Part shown: piece by piece, positions 1 through 9,881 of the stretch
Numbering within the stretch: the first letter of the stretch is position 1
Layout: every line of letters begins with the position of its first letter
Source of the DNA: Limosilactobacillus fermentum
Lineage (GTDB): Bacteria; Bacillota; Bacilli; Lactobacillales; Lactobacillaceae
Length of the DNA stretch: 64,000 bases
Assembly: GCF_013394085.1 (NCBI RefSeq)
Contig: NZ_CP040910.1
Location: 1,104,512-1,168,511, forward strand
Reading direction: 5' to 3'
Program-made: the position numbers and the translations under genes
Notes under the pieces: generated by a model
What the model saw: only the letters and a program-made list of their open reading frames with translations
Told to the model about the DNA's origin: nothing
Databases searched by the model: none

Positions 1-60
1 CAGCAACTCCCCTACCACACTGATATTCGCCTAGAGTAATTCTAAAAGTAACAAGAAGTG

Positions 61-173
61 AGTGCGACCAACCTCCTCGACAGGCCGTATGGCTAAGCTA
101 GGGCAAGGGTTGATGCGGCACGCATCGTTCATTGCCCGTACTTAGACATTAGGCCTGTGGTTGGGAGCACGTT
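61..173 (+). repeat. dispersed ~110-bp hairpin element, copy A
   Basis: The stretch starts with gtgcgaccaacctcctcgac and ends with ggcctgtggttgggagcacg. Near-identical blocks lie at 15418-15533 and, in inverse orientation or more diverged, at 18332-18440, 20640-20748 and 52143-52246. Each has outer arms that can pair (gacaggcc with ggcctgtg) and a central hairpin, so the transcript would fold into a long stem. It has no coding content. It looks like a small non-autonomous repeat; its family name is not known to me. Confidence 0.75.
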
Positions 174-221
174 ATCTGTCTAACAGTAAAGAAACCATTC
201 AGAGCTGAAATATGTCCATAA

Positions 222-268
222 AAAATAGCTGAGACCGCGTTATTCAAACGTTGGTCTTCAGCTATTTC
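222..268 (-). terminator. terminator of alsS
   Basis: Inverted repeat AAATAGCTGA-GACC / GGTC-TTCAGCTATTT with a loop around 237-251. On the minus strand it is followed by a run of T, so it fits as the Rho-independent terminator of the acetolactate synthase gene that ends at 303. A similar hairpin lies at 33931-33977. Confidence 0.7.
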
Positions 269-302
269 TTTGCTAGCGAAAGGAGGCTGTTCCGCACTTC
301 CA

Positions 303-1985
303 CTAGTTAATGTTATCCTGAATCAACTGCTTACCCAATTCTGGGTTGTCGGAGTAGTCAACCGGGATGTCGACCACAACAGGCCCTTGGGTGGCAAAGG
401 CCTTGTCGAGAACCTTGCCCAGGTCAGCGGCCTTTTCGACCCGCAGTCCCGTGGCGCCGAAGCTCTCGGCGTACTTGGCAAAGTCCACCGGGCCGAACTT
501 GACCCCGGCGTCGTGGCCATACTTGAGTTCTTCTTGGAACTTAACCATGTCGTAGTTCCCGTCATTCCAAACCAGGTGCACGATGTTTAAGTTCAAGCGG
601 ACCGCCGTTTCCAGTTCTTGTGCGGAGAAGAGGAAGCCCCCGTCCCCAGATACGGAAACGACCTTGGAATTTGGCCGAACCAGGGCGGCCGCAATCCCCC
701 ATGGTAAGCCCACCCCTAGGGTTTGCATCCCGTTGGTGAAGAGCAGGTGGCGTGGTTGGTAGCTACGGAAGTGACGGGCTAACCAGATGTAGAAGGAACC
801 AATATCGGCGGTCACGGTCATGTCATCGTCAATCCGTTCTTGCATCGCCGCGACGATGTTGAGCGGGTGGTTGAGGACTTGGCCTTCCTTAACTGGCTTC
901 GGCTCGTCGCGGGTCGTGACCTCAATTTGAACCTGGTCCAAGAAGGCCCGGGAGTTCTTCGGCACGCTGTAACCAGTCAACTGTGGTGACAAGAGGGTCA
1001 AGGTTGAAGCGATGTCGCCGATCAGTTCACGTTCTGGTTGGAAGTTGTTGTCTAGTTGGGCTTGCTTGGTATCGATCACGACGACCCTAGCGCTTGCGGT
1101 CGGATCCCAGTTGCGTGGTTCGTATTCGATCGGGTCGTAGCCCACGGCGATCACGAGGTCGCTTTCCTTTAAGACCCGGTCCCCCGGTTGGTTACGGAAC
1201 AGGCCGACCCGGCCGAAGAAGTCGCTTTCCAGTTCGCGGGAAATGATCCCGGCCCCTTGGAAGGTTTCCACGACCGGCAGGTGGGTTTCGGCCACCAGCT
1301 GGCGGATAGCGGCGGTGGTTTCTTCATCAGAAGCCCGCATTCCGACTAAGAGTACCGGTAACTTGGCGTCTTTAACCTGCTTGGCTAACCATTCCACGTC
1401 ACTCAAGTTGGCTGGCCCCAACTTGACGTCTTCGCGCGGAGCTAACGGGGCGGAAGTGACTTCCCCGTCGGTGACGTCTTGCGGTACCGAAACAAAGGCC
1501 GCCCCCTGCTTTGGTGCGACAGCTTCTTGGTAGGCGTTGGACAAGACTTCGGAAAGGTTATTCGGGTCTTGGACTTCGGCGCTGTACTTGGTTACCGGTG
1601 CCAAGAGGGCGGCGTTATCCATGCTTTGGTGGGTTAGGCGCTTTAAGTCGCGGCGCGGAACTTGCCCTGAAATGGCCAAGACCGGGTCCCCTTCGGCCGT
1701 GGCGGTTACCAGCCCGGTGGCCAAGTTGGATACCCCAGGGCCAGAAGTGGTCAAGACCACCCCCGGCTTGCCGGTCAAGCGACCAATCCCACCGGCAATA
1801 AACGAAGCGTTTTGTTCGTGATGGGTTACGATTAGCTTAGGCGCCTTCGGGTTCACCGGGTGGTCCAACCGTTCAAAGAGCCGGTCGATCTTAGCCCCCG
1901 GCACCCCAAAGACGTACTTAACGTCGTGATTAGCAAGGCTGTCGACAATCGCGTCAGCCCCGTAGCGTTTCTTTTCTTCTGTCAT
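303..1985 (-). CDS. alsS: acetolactate synthase, catabolic (AlsS type)
   Basis: A 560-residue thiamine-diphosphate enzyme that condenses two pyruvates to 2-acetolactate, the entry to acetoin/diacetyl. The N-terminal PYR domain carries the cofactor glutamate in the HHEQNA segment (about residue 58); the central domain spans roughly 190-330; the C-terminal PP domain has the GDGGF...NDGNYDM Mg/ThDP-binding motif at about 450-480. Length and overall sequence match the FAD-independent AlsS family rather than anabolic IlvB, and no small subunit gene adjoins. The start at 1985 follows GGGAGA with 6-nt spacing. No acetolactate decarboxylase gene is next to it. It stands alone between a repeat/terminator region and a long upstream non-coding stretch. 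Confidence 0.92.
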   Translation of the reverse strand: MTEEKKRYGADAIVDSLANHDVKYVFGVPGAKIDRLFERLDHPVNPKAPKLIVTHHEQNASFIAGGIGRLTGKPGVVLTTSGPGVSNLATGLVTATAEGDPVLAISGQVPRRDLKRLTHQSMDNAALLAPVTKYSAEVQDPNNLSEVLSNAYQEAVAPKQGAAFVSVPQDVTDGEVTSAPLAPREDVKLGPANLSDVEWLAKQVKDAKLPVLLVGMRASDEETTAAIRQLVAETHLPVVETFQGAGIISRELESDFFGRVGLFRNQPGDRVLKESDLVIAVGYDPIEYEPRNWDPTASARVVVIDTKQAQLDNNFQPERELIGDIASTLTLLSPQLTGYSVPKNSRAFLDQVQIEVTTRDEPKPVKEGQVLNHPLNIVAAMQERIDDDMTVTADIGSFYIWLARHFRSYQPRHLLFTNGMQTLGVGLPWGIAAALVRPNSKVVSVSGDGGFLFSAQELETAVRLNLNIVHLVWNDGNYDMVKFQEELKYGHDAGVKFGPVDFAKYAESFGATGLRVEKAADLGKVLDKAFATQGPVVVDIPVDYSDNPELGKQLIQDNIN

Positions 1986-2465
1986 TTCAATTCTCCCTTT
2001 GCCTGAATTTCGAATTTGCTCACTTTGGCGTCTCTCTTATCAGATCCTAGCACCAATAATTCGGCAATACCAGCTAAAGTCGCGCTAATCATCGTGATTT
2101 ATTGAACAGTTTTCACCCCTCTGTTTGACTTTGTTCATTTAAACACTTATCTTTCTTCTTAACAAAGTGCAAATCCCTTTGAAATTAAACCTAAATTCTA
2201 GTAGTCAGGGGCGACTGGGCGCACCTAAAAGTTAAGAAATACTTTGTGTTGTGATTAAACGAACACACCAAAATTTTTACAAACTTTTGAGGTCCGGTAT
2301 TACATCACCATTCCACCTTACGTTCCGTTCGGACGTTATTATGTGGTGAAGGAAGGGATTAAAAGAATAGAGGCTGAGGAGCAGGGTACTGTACCTTAGC
2401 CGAGGCCGGCAAAGAATTATTCAATCTTTTCTTTAAACATCATCCGCGATGAACAGAAAACGTCC
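1986..2465. other. non-coding gap with alsS upstream region and a weak hairpin
   Basis: About 480 bases without a credible gene. The right-hand side of alsS must hold its minus-strand promoter, but I could not pick a convincing -35/-10 pair. A short inverted repeat (GGCTGAGG at 2372-2379 with CCTTAGCC at 2394-2401) lies downstream of the gene ending at 2466 and may act in its termination. The DNA becomes AT-rich towards 2200-2300. Confidence 0.5.
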
Positions 2466-4190
2466 CTAATGTGGCATTGCCTTCTTTAGGGCTTCACGAA
2501 GTTCAGGGTCGACCGCATAAATATATAAGCCGTGAACTCCCCGGGTTAGTAGAACATTCAATTCATTTCGGATCAGTTTTTCGGCAAAGGAACGCTTCTC
2601 ACCACTTTGCAGGGTTCGTTTTTGGTTTGCATCCTTATTTGCGTGCGCTTTAGGATCAAACACGATCATACCATCACGGTATTTAACGGAGGGACCGATA
2701 ATCACCCCCGCATAATTTAGATCAAACCCTTGAATTGTATACGTTGAGCCAACTTCATTAATGGTTTCACTTCGCTCGGCCCAGGATAAATTTCGGTAAC
2801 TAACGCTTCGCTTTTGCTTTGTCTTCAGTTGATTGTTCCATGGCATTCGCCAGTCACCAATTTTAACGTCCCATGTTGGACTCCCATCCGCAGGTTTACT
2901 CCCGGTTGAAAAAGTCCAATCAAAGGTCGCAATTAGTCTGGAAATACCATTTGCGTAGTGGCTATCCAAGTCAGAACGGTTCTTGATTTGAATGGCATTC
3001 TCTAAATCCTTTGGCGAATCAAAGACCTTTATCTCGTACTTGCTATCTGATTGAAGTTTCCCAACTTTTTGGTGATCAACTAGGTTGCGAACCCATTGAA
3101 TTGTTGATTCATTTGCGTCAATTCGTAATTGATTCTTTAGTTCAATCAAGTTATCCGACTTTAAGGCTTCACCAACCATCTTTTGAAGTTGTGCAGCTTC
3201 AACAATCTGTTGGGAACGTAAGACTTGGTGTTGGTCAAAGATGATCACAACCACTTTGCCCAATTTACGGAGGTCTTCTAGTTGATTAGTCCCCTGATAT
3301 GACTGCTTACCTTGGGTCCATAGTAAGTGGGCCTCATCAACTAAGATGACGTCGGCCTTTTCACCCTTATTTATAAAACTGGTTGGCTTACCCACCAGAT
3401 TTACATCGATCCCCAATTTCTTGGAAATTTCCCTATAAACCTTAACCTGTTCATCGTGATTAACCATGATGTGAACGTTTAGCGGATGGCCGTATTTTTT
3501 GTAACCCACCAAATCGTAAAATAAGTTACTCAACAATACGGTCTTACCAGCCCCGGCCTCACCCGTAACCATAATGAGTTGGCCCTCCTCGTCATTATCC
3601 AAAGAAGAATTAACCCGTTCCATGATTAGGTTTTTGGCTTCTAACTGTTCATGCGTCAGTTTGTGAAAGGGTGAAGCCTTAAAGATGGCTAAGTCTTTAA
3701 GCACATCCATCGCTGGGAATAATTCACTATTTTTCTGATGCAGTTGCGTCCATATTTGAGTAAAGATATCTTGGACTTCGTTTACCGGATAGTATTCATC
3801 TTGGTCATTTGAACGCCGATTATAGAGCGCCTTTACGTTCTCAACACTGCTTAGGTACAGCATCAACTGATTTTCAATATCGAGTGTCATCGACTTATTG
3901 AAGTGCTGGTGGCCGATCACATACATCTTGGCCGTTTTTGATTCCGATAGCTCCCGCCAATCTTCCCGACTTTTGGGATCGTCATGAAGATGTTGAGCAG
4001 TCCTTTTAGCAATATTATTGGTCTCACCAACGTAAACTGAATAAATTTTCTTCTTTTTCTTATCGTTTACAACATAGACAGTTGGGTACCTTGAAATAAT
4101 CTTGCTTTCTTCTCTAGACTCGCCCTCTTCCAACTCCTTTAGGCCTTGGTTATTATAAGGGTACTCTTTAATCATCGGGTCTAGCTTCAT
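2466..4190 (-). CDS. GIY-YIG plus DUF2075 P-loop ATPase/helicase-like protein
   Basis: About 574 residues from the ATG at 4190, which has GGGAG 7 nt upstream; an ATG at 4214 without a good ribosome site would add eight residues. The N-terminal part (about 35-125) has the VYVV...YVGETN signature of a GIY-YIG nuclease-like domain. The rest is a DUF2075 ATPase: Walker A GEAGAGKT at about 210-217, Walker B LVDEAH at about 283-288, a QLR motif, a TIQGFDLNYAGVIIGP motif and a late LLTRG motif like superfamily-1 motif VI. Members of this architecture are of unproven function; nucleic-acid processing or phage defence is an inference. The gene is AT-rich compared with alsS, stands alone, and may be acquired. 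Confidence 0.75.
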   Translation of the reverse strand: MKLDPMIKEYPYNNQGLKELEEGESREESKIISRYPTVYVVNDKKKKKIYSVYVGETNNIAKRTAQHLHDDPKSREDWRELSESKTAKMYVIGHQHFNKSMTLDIENQLMLYLSSVENVKALYNRRSNDQDEYYPVNEVQDIFTQIWTQLHQKNSELFPAMDVLKDLAIFKASPFHKLTHEQLEAKNLIMERVNSSLDNDEEGQLIMVTGEAGAGKTVLLSNLFYDLVGYKKYGHPLNVHIMVNHDEQVKVYREISKKLGIDVNLVGKPTSFINKGEKADVILVDEAHLLWTQGKQSYQGTNQLEDLRKLGKVVVIIFDQHQVLRSQQIVEAAQLQKMVGEALKSDNLIELKNQLRIDANESTIQWVRNLVDHQKVGKLQSDSKYEIKVFDSPKDLENAIQIKNRSDLDSHYANGISRLIATFDWTFSTGSKPADGSPTWDVKIGDWRMPWNNQLKTKQKRSVSYRNLSWAERSETINEVGSTYTIQGFDLNYAGVIIGPSVKYRDGMIVFDPKAHANKDANQKRTLQSGEKRSFAEKLIRNELNVLLTRGVHGLYIYAVDPELREALKKAMPH

Positions 4191-4275
4191 TTCTTTACTC
4201 CCATTATCCTTCATACTTCGTTCACAGTTATTTCCTGTTATTCATTATACCGAATAATCACTGCTTATCAGTTGC

Positions 4276-4953
4276 TCATTTCTTCAACGCCCCCGACTTC
4301 TTGAACATTTTTCGTTCCACTTCGGCGATGTCATGGGCGGTCGGCTGTTGGTCAAAGGCTGCCTGGTGGCTGACCTTAAAGCTTTCCAGCATCGCGTACT
4401 TGGTGAAGGTCCGGGCGGTTTCAGATGACACCCGGATCCGTTCGTAGTTCTTCAAGCGCTCGTTGACGTAGAGGCCGGCCTCCCGGTTCATAAAGTCCAA
4501 GACGTCCAAATGAATCTGGGCTAACTTATTGGCCCGGTCGAGCTGGCGACGCACGGCGCTGGCACTAGCGCGAATCTTCACCCGTACCCCACCCTCAAAG
4601 ATCAACATGACCTGTTCTCTGGCGAGTTCTTGGTAGTCACAAAGCAGGTGGGCCATGAAGTAGCCAGCGTCCGGCGCGTTCTTGTCCTTGTAAGGGATCA
4701 GCTTGTTTAAGCCCATGATGTAGGCTTCCGACAGCCGTTCCTTATGGGTGAAGCGGTCATAAAAGATCCGCTTGACCGGTTCGTGCCAGGCCCACGACAG
4801 GCAGTGATCTTGGCAGAAGTGCTGGAGCAAGGTCGGTAGCGGACTATCAACCAGCAGGGCGTCGCCTTCGTTAGTCACCACCACCGTTTGATGGTGACCA
4901 CCCCGGTAGACGACTACCGTCTTTTTCCAATCAATCGTGTAGCTCTTGACCAT
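4276..4953 (-). CDS. ComK-like competence transcription factor
   Basis: A 225-residue protein from the ATG at 4953, preceded by AGGTGA at 7-nt spacing; an ATG at 5007 behind AGGAGG with 12-nt spacing would add 18 residues. The order of conserved-looking blocks resembles ComK: a basic HKERL segment, a central KLIPYKDKN-like strand region, then a VMLIFEGGVRVKIRAS block in the place of the ComK strand that precedes its C-terminal helix. The match is remote and is judged by eye. ComK proteins activate DNA-uptake genes in Bacillus, and relatives occur in lactobacilli. It is divergent from a SigH/ComX-like sigma factor gene, which strengthens the competence reading. Confidence 0.5.
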   Translation of the reverse strand: MVKSYTIDWKKTVVVYRGGHHQTVVVTNEGDALLVDSPLPTLLQHFCQDHCLSWAWHEPVKRIFYDRFTHKERLSEAYIMGLNKLIPYKDKNAPDAGYFMAHLLCDYQELAREQVMLIFEGGVRVKIRASASAVRRQLDRANKLAQIHLDVLDFMNREAGLYVNERLKNYERIRVSSETARTFTKYAMLESFKVSHQAAFDQQPTAHDIAEVERKMFKKSGALKK

Positions 4954-5210
4954 GGTAAAATCACCTAGCAATGTCGTTGCATCGTGAAAATCAACTAGTG
5001 GTGCCATTTTTCCCAAAATCCTCCTCAAAATAATTTTTCCTTGTGGAACCGCTTTCACAGCCCCGCCGAATATAACCATATTTAAATTTTTCAGGCCTGT
5101 CAATAAAAATTCGCTAATGATTCATAAATTAGGAGAATTCCCTATATGGCGGTATTTTGGTATCTTTAACCTATCCCGGCCGGAGAAATAATCACGAAGG
5201 ACTTGATACC

Positions 5211-5771
5211 ATGATTACCGAACGAACGATGCGTGAAGGGTTGATCGACCTTTGTCGCCACGATCAGGAGCGCTTAGTCAAAATGGCCTTAGCCAAGCTC
5301 CACGTCAGCAAGTTTCACCGCCATTACGATGATTTTTACCAGGAGGGCTGTATCGCTTACGCTCGGGCCTACGTCGCCTTCAAAGGCAGTGTCGACGCCG
5401 AACGCGACCGCTTCTATGCCTTTGCTTATAAGTTGATTTATTGGCGGATTTTGGACCTCTTAAAGAAGAGTTGGCACCAAGAAGATGAGCGCCAGGTCTC
5501 GACCGACACCTCGCCGGCCACCGCCTATCACTTGGCAGCCATGCAAGACCCCTGGGCGGCTGGCTACCTGACCAACATCGAGAACCGCCAGCAGTGGGCC
5601 AGCCTGATGCGGGCCCTCTCCCTGCGGCAACAAGAATACCTATCCTTATTTCTCCAGCAATTTTCCAACGCCGAAATCGCCAAGCAACTACACATTTCCC
5701 GCCCCTCGGTTTACGAACTCCGGCGCCGCGTCTTTGCCATCGCCCGCCAGCTCTTTACCAAGGACCCGTAA
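5211..5771 (+). CDS. sigma-70 family factor, SigH/ComX-like
   Basis: A 186-residue sigma factor from ATG 5211, which has a GAAGGA ribosome site about 10 nt upstream; an upstream in-frame ATG at 5157 lacks one. The N-terminal half contains a region-2 like stretch (DDFYQEG...AYARAYVAFKG...RFYAFAYKLIYWRILDLLKK), and the C-terminal end a region-4 helix-turn-helix (FSNAEIAKQLHISRPSVYELRRR). The short form with regions 2 and 4 only resembles ComX/SigH of lactic acid bacteria, which directs transcription of late competence genes. It is transcribed away from the ComK-like gene, with a 257-bp shared upstream region. An ECF-like function cannot be excluded. Confidence 0.75.
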   Translation: MITERTMREGLIDLCRHDQERLVKMALAKLHVSKFHRHYDDFYQEGCIAYARAYVAFKGSVDAERDRFYAFAYKLIYWRILDLLKKSWHQEDERQVSTDTSPATAYHLAAMQDPWAAGYLTNIENRQQWASLMRALSLRQQEYLSLFLQQFSNAEIAKQLHISRPSVYELRRRVFAIARQLFTKDP

Positions 5772-5835
5772 GTTTATCATAGCGCGCCTTGTAGACACAT
5801 TTTGTCGTTACACAACTTTTTTGGGGAAAATTTGC

Positions 5836-5960
5836 TATAATGTGACTATCAATAGAAGTAGGGGTTAATGGAACATCCATACGAAAAGTAGCGGTAGGAA
5901 GCCGAATACTCAGAATGTTTGTTATCTGAATATACGGTTTTCTACCGCTATTTTAAAATT
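5836..5960 (+). ncRNA. putative small structured RNA with its own promoter
   Basis: An extended -10 (TGCTATAAT, hexamer 5836-5841) starts a ~110-nt region that has no open frame and ends in a strong hairpin: arms at about 5889-5903 and 5936-5950 (AGCGGTAG / CTACCGCT), with a nested TCAGA/TCTGA stem inside, followed by TTTT. The arsenic operon converges on it from the right, so it is not a leader for a coding gene. The hairpin may also terminate that operon on the minus strand. I could not match it to a known RNA family; the -35 region is poor. Confidence 0.45.
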
Positions 5961-5987
5961 CGTATTGGTTACGGACCTACTGATTCC

Positions 5988-6404
5988 TCAGAGGTTACCG
6001 ACTTTTGCTAAGTCAATAATCTGCTGCTCAATTTGATCTCTGACCTTCCGAAAAACTACTATTCTATCCTGTTCGGATCTAGCTGCTAAAGCCGGGTCTG
6101 GAAGTAGCCAATGCTTTTTCTTGACCGTTGGTGGGGTGACTGGACAGCGATCACGAGCGTCTCCACATAAGGTGACAACTAGGTCACTGTGAAGCAAATA
6201 ATCGGGATCAATTAACTTTGATGTTTGCTGGGAAATATCTATTCCTTTTTCAGCCATAACTTTAACAGCCAATGGATTCAAGCCATGCACCTCGACTCCC
6301 GCACTGGCAACGCGCCAATCATTGCCTAAAATTTTTTTAGCGAATCCTTCAGCCATTTGACTTCGACAAGCATTTCCAGTACATAGAAAATAAATTTGTG
6401 TCAT
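5988..6404 (-). CDS. arsC: arsenate reductase, thioredoxin-coupled
   Basis: A 138-residue protein of the low-molecular-weight phosphatase type that reduces arsenate to arsenite. The phosphate loop CTGNACRSQ holds the first catalytic cysteine, and CGDARDRCP supplies the second and third cysteines; their spacing (Cys8/80/87) matches Staphylococcus/Bacillus thioredoxin-coupled ArsC (10/82/89). HWLLPDPA near residue 100 carries the general-acid aspartate. Two adjacent ATGs (6407, 6404) follow GGAGG; the second has better spacing. It is the last gene of the ars operon, just downstream of the damaged arsD. Confidence 0.93.
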   Translation of the reverse strand: MTQIYFLCTGNACRSQMAEGFAKKILGNDWRVASAGVEVHGLNPLAVKVMAEKGIDISQQTSKLIDPDYLLHSDLVVTLCGDARDRCPVTPPTVKKKHWLLPDPALAARSEQDRIVVFRKVRDQIEQQIIDLAKVGNL

Positions 6405-6426
6405 CATTAATCCTCCATCTAAACTA

Positions 6427-6761
6427 TTAGTGAACCAAAGCAGCTACTAAATCCATGTCTAAGTAACTGCTAAACTCGTTAATGGTTGGGTATTCACCGG
6501 TTTTTACCAACTGACCATCCACTAACGTAATTGGTAAAGCATTTATACCCTGACGTTTTAGTTCTTGGGCAACAATCGGATTTCGAACAAAGGCATCGGG
6601 ATTCTGGGCTAAATTACGACGAATGAACATGGCCTACCCTTGTGCATTCACACTGACATACCGCTGAATGGCCGTTGTTTGAATCAATTCCTTATCAACG
6701 CTGGGACCACAAACACCGGTTGAACAACACATTGCTGGTTCAAAAAGCTCTATTTTTTCAT
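6427..6761 (-). pseudogene. arsD: arsD, metallochaperone/repressor, frameshifted and with an internal stop
   Basis: The DNA encodes an ArsD-like sequence in pieces. After an ATG at 6761 behind GGAG the frame hits TAG at codon 4, because the A-run has one base too few; one more A would give MKKIELFEPAMCCSTGVCG, the ArsD N-terminus with its CC...C metal site. A second in-frame TAG interrupts the sequence just before FIRRNLAQNPDAF. The remaining C-terminal part (6427-6630, ATG at 6630) retains the NLAQNP...LPITLVDG region. Intact ArsD hands arsenite to ArsA. As written the gene cannot make a full product. Confidence 0.8.
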
Positions 6762-6797
6762 TCTATTCATCTCCAAAGTAATTGTGATTTATATTTT

Positions 6798-8093
6798 CTA
6801 ACCAAAAATCGATAATGATAACCAGAGGCCACATAGGGTAATAAACAACACTGGGATCGTGGTTACAATTCCAATTTTAAAATAAGTCCCCCATTTAATT
6901 TTAACTCCCTTTTGAGCTAACACATGTAGCCAGACTAATGTAGCCAAAGAGCCAATTGGGGTAATCTTAGGTCCCAAATCTGATCCGATTATGTTTGCGT
7001 ACACTAACGTATGATGGATGAGCCCTGAAACGTCAGCGCCTTTGATTGATAGTGCATTAATCATGACGGTCGGCATGTTATTCATTAATGACGATAAAAG
7101 TGCTGCTAAGTAGCCCATGCCCATTGTGGCAGCAAACCGACCACCTTTTGCGATTTCGGTAATGACACCTGATAATAATGTTGTTAGACCAACGTTCTGA
7201 AGGCCGTAGACTACGACATACATACCGATTGAGAAAAAGACAATGTTCCAAGGAGCTCCTTTAATCGCTGCCATCGCATTAACATGGGAACTTCTTTGAC
7301 CAACTATCAGAAAAATAGCCGCAATACTCAGTGCGATAAAGGAGACGGGGATTCCTAAGAAACCGCTACTAAAGTAACCAATCAATAGGAGGATTAAGAC
7401 GACCCATGAAAACTTGAAAAGTCGCTGATCTTTTAGTGCAGAACTGGGTTCCGCAACCTGAGTGGCATCAAATTTTCGTGGCAATGCTTTTCGAAAGTAA
7501 AGATACAGGATACCAATACTACCTAACAGCGAAAATAGATCAGGAATCCACATTCTTAACGCATACGCTGAAAAGGAAATTCCAAAAAAGTCTGCAGAGA
7601 CAATATTTACCAAGTTACTAACAATCATTGGTAAAGAAGTGGTATCGGCAATAAAGCCACTGGCAATAATAAAAGGGAAAACTTGCTTTTCATCAAAGTG
7701 TAAGGCACGAACCATTGCTAAAACAATGGGGGTAAGAATCAGAGCAGCCCCATCATTAGCAAAAAGGGCAGCAACGACGGCGCCTAAGGTGGTCACCAAA
7801 ATAAACATGCGAATACCGTGACCGTTTGCCCAGCGAGCCATGTGTAAGGCGGCCCATTCAAAAAATCCGATTTGATCTAAAATGAGTGAAATCAGAATAA
7901 TAGCCACGAAAGATAAGGTGGCATTCCAGACAATTCCGGTAACTTTTCCAACATCTTTAAAACTCACCACGCCAAACAATAATGCTAAAATTGCACCACC
8001 AACGGCTGTCCATCCAATTGATAATCCTCTAGGTTGCCAGATAACGAATAATAATGTGAGTAAGAAAATTCCAACGGCAAAAAAGACTTGCAT
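6798..8093 (-). CDS. arsB: arsenite efflux permease
   Basis: A 431-residue membrane protein of the ArsB/NhaD ion-transporter superfamily with about 11-12 hydrophobic segments. The [11 protein letters not shown] and [11 protein letters not shown] blocks and the [19 protein letters not shown] segment near the C-terminus are characteristic of ArsB. It exports arsenite (and antimonite), alone or energised by ArsA. It lies downstream of arsA (42-nt gap) and upstream of the broken arsD. Codon use is AT-rich, unlike the flanking core genes. Confidence 0.93.
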   Translation of the reverse strand: MQVFFAVGIFLLTLLFVIWQPRGLSIGWTAVGGAILALLFGVVSFKDVGKVTGIVWNATLSFVAIILISLILDQIGFFEWAALHMARWANGHGIRMFILVTTLGAVVAALFANDGAALILTPIVLAMVRALHFDEKQVFPFIIASGFIADTTSLPMIVSNLVNIVSADFFGISFSAYALRMWIPDLFSLLGSIGILYLYFRKALPRKFDATQVAEPSSALKDQRLFKFSWVVLILLLIGYFSSGFLGIPVSFIALSIAAIFLIVGQRSSHVNAMAAIKGAPWNIVFFSIGMYVVVYGLQNVGLTTLLSGVITEIAKGGRFAATMGMGYLAALLSSLMNNMPTVMINALSIKGADVSGLIHHTLVYANIIGSDLGPKITPIGSLATLVWLHVLAQKGVKIKWGTYFKIGIVTTIPVLFITLCGLWLSLSIFG

Positions 8094-8135
8094 GATACCT
8101 CCTAAACTGATTAATTATTTTTTTCCTTTAATTAA

Positions 8136-9869
8136 TTAAACCGTTAAAAGCGTTTTTTCGTAATTTGGTTGCCATTGCATAACAGCAAAATGATTATTCG
8201 AAAGCTCTTTTACCTGATCAATCCATTTAACTTCGCTTTGCACTCGAGCCAGCAAACATGGATCAGTGGTTTGAGTTGCCAACATACTTTGGTTGACCAC
8301 CCACCAAGTATGAGCTAGACTGGCTCGCTTCAAATCGTCATCTAACCGCATTGATTCATAAACCGGCGTGGCTTCTGGTAGCGTTACCATAACAATTTCA
8401 GTTTGCTTAGGATCTTGTAGTCTTGGTAACAGATTAACGACTGCTTGTGGGACGCTGCCGGAGGTATGGGCAACTTCTTGAGCATAGCTTTGGGTCGAGT
8501 TTAACAGTAAGAGTGTATGACCAGTCGGAGCCGTATCAACCACAACGACGTCACTATCATTTTGGGCGACTAACTCAGCAAAAGCTCGGAAGACAGCAAT
8601 TTCTTGAGTACATGGTGAACGCAAATCTTCAGCGACATAATCAACATCATTAGACTTCATGGTCTTTTTAGCAGTAGTGAGAACTTCGTTTTGATATTCT
8701 TTTAAAGACTTTTCCTCATCAATATGGCTCACCTTGATCAGCGGGCTTGTGATTTTGAAGTATTTCAAATGATCAGCTGGGTCAGTGGTAGCCAAGTGCA
8801 CGGTTTTGTGTTGAGCAGCTATCTTTTGGGCAATTTGAACGGCAACGGTTGTTTTACCAACGCCACCTTTGCCCATGGTGAAGATAATTTTTTTATTTGA
8901 CTGCACTAAATTCTTCACGACAACATCCAGATCAGGAAAGTGACTAGCAGTAACCGGTTCCTCAGTGATTTGCGGCTGCTGGTCTTTCAATAGTAGTCGT
9001 AAATTAGCTAATCCCAATACGTTGTATGCTCGCAATGGGATTGCTAACTTGGGTAGCTGGTCTAAAGTGACTGGCATATTCTGCAAATCAGCTTGCTGTT
9101 GTTTAAAAATAGTCTGAGAAACTGCGTCGGTTGGCTGATTTAAGATACCGTTAATGATTAGTTGCTGGTTCTTAATGTTTAAGGCTGCCAACTCATGTGA
9201 AGCGCGTTGTGCCTCCAGAAGGGCGCCTTTTTGTGGTCGGGTAACTAAAAACAAAGTCGTCGCTTGAGGATTGCCTAAAGTTTCAACCGCTTTTTGATAC
9301 ATAGCTTTCTTATCATTTAAGCCAGCTAGTTGGCCGAGACAGGATGCACCACGATCATTCTTATCCAGGTAATTACTCCAAGCAGAAGGCAATTGCAGCA
9401 TTCTTAAGGTATGGCCGGTCGGCGCGGTATCAAAAATAATATAGTCAAATTGCTGATTAATCTTAGAACTAGTTAGAAAGTTGGCAAATTCATTAAATGC
9501 AGCAATTTCAACCGTACACGAGCCTGATAATTGTTCAGCCATATTCTGAATGGCTTCTTTGGGCAACACGCCTCGATAAGGTTGAATAACCTGCTCGCGA
9601 TACTCGTTCGCAGCAATGACCGGATCAAAGTTGGCAGCAAACAAACCGGAAATGTTTGGAATCGGCTTTGGCTGATTGGTTAAACTAACTTTAAAAACGT
9701 CCTGCAAGTTACTAGCTGGATCAGTGGAAACGATCATAACTCGGTGACCAGCATCAACTAAGCTAATTGCAGTGGCACTGGCAACCGTGGTTTTGCCAAC
9801 CCCACCCTTGCCGGTAAAAAATAGGTACTTGGTTAAATTAATCTCTTGTGGCGAATACTTTTCCATCAT
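8136..9869 (-). CDS. arsA: arsenite-stimulated ATPase ArsA
   Basis: A 577-residue tandem ATPase with two homologous halves. Each half has a GKGGVGKTT deviant Walker A (about residues 18-25 and 333-340) and a DTAPTGHTL switch (about 147 and 447). Cysteines corresponding to the arsenite-sensing triad of E. coli ArsA are present: SGSCTVEIA and GASCLGQL in the first half, SPCTQEIA in the second. It couples ATP hydrolysis to ArsB-mediated efflux at the membrane. Two adjacent ATGs follow AGGAG; the first is used here. A 9-bp-arm palindrome lies just upstream. Confidence 0.94.
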   Translation of the reverse strand: MMEKYSPQEINLTKYLFFTGKGGVGKTTVASATAISLVDAGHRVMIVSTDPASNLQDVFKVSLTNQPKPIPNISGLFAANFDPVIAANEYREQVIQPYRGVLPKEAIQNMAEQLSGSCTVEIAAFNEFANFLTSSKINQQFDYIIFDTAPTGHTLRMLQLPSAWSNYLDKNDRGASCLGQLAGLNDKKAMYQKAVETLGNPQATTLFLVTRPQKGALLEAQRASHELAALNIKNQQLIINGILNQPTDAVSQTIFKQQQADLQNMPVTLDQLPKLAIPLRAYNVLGLANLRLLLKDQQPQITEEPVTASHFPDLDVVVKNLVQSNKKIIFTMGKGGVGKTTVAVQIAQKIAAQHKTVHLATTDPADHLKYFKITSPLIKVSHIDEEKSLKEYQNEVLTTAKKTMKSNDVDYVAEDLRSPCTQEIAVFRAFAELVAQNDSDVVVVDTAPTGHTLLLLNSTQSYAQEVAHTSGSVPQAVVNLLPRLQDPKQTEIVMVTLPEATPVYESMRLDDDLKRASLAHTWWVVNQSMLATQTTDPCLLARVQSEVKWIDQVKELSNNHFAVMQWQPNYEKTLLTV

Positions 9870-9881
9870 TTTTCAGCTCCT

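Noticed and set aside
270-590. Open frame on the plus strand over alsS
   Set aside because: Antisense shadow of a well-supported enzyme gene; no ribosome site and no recognisable protein.
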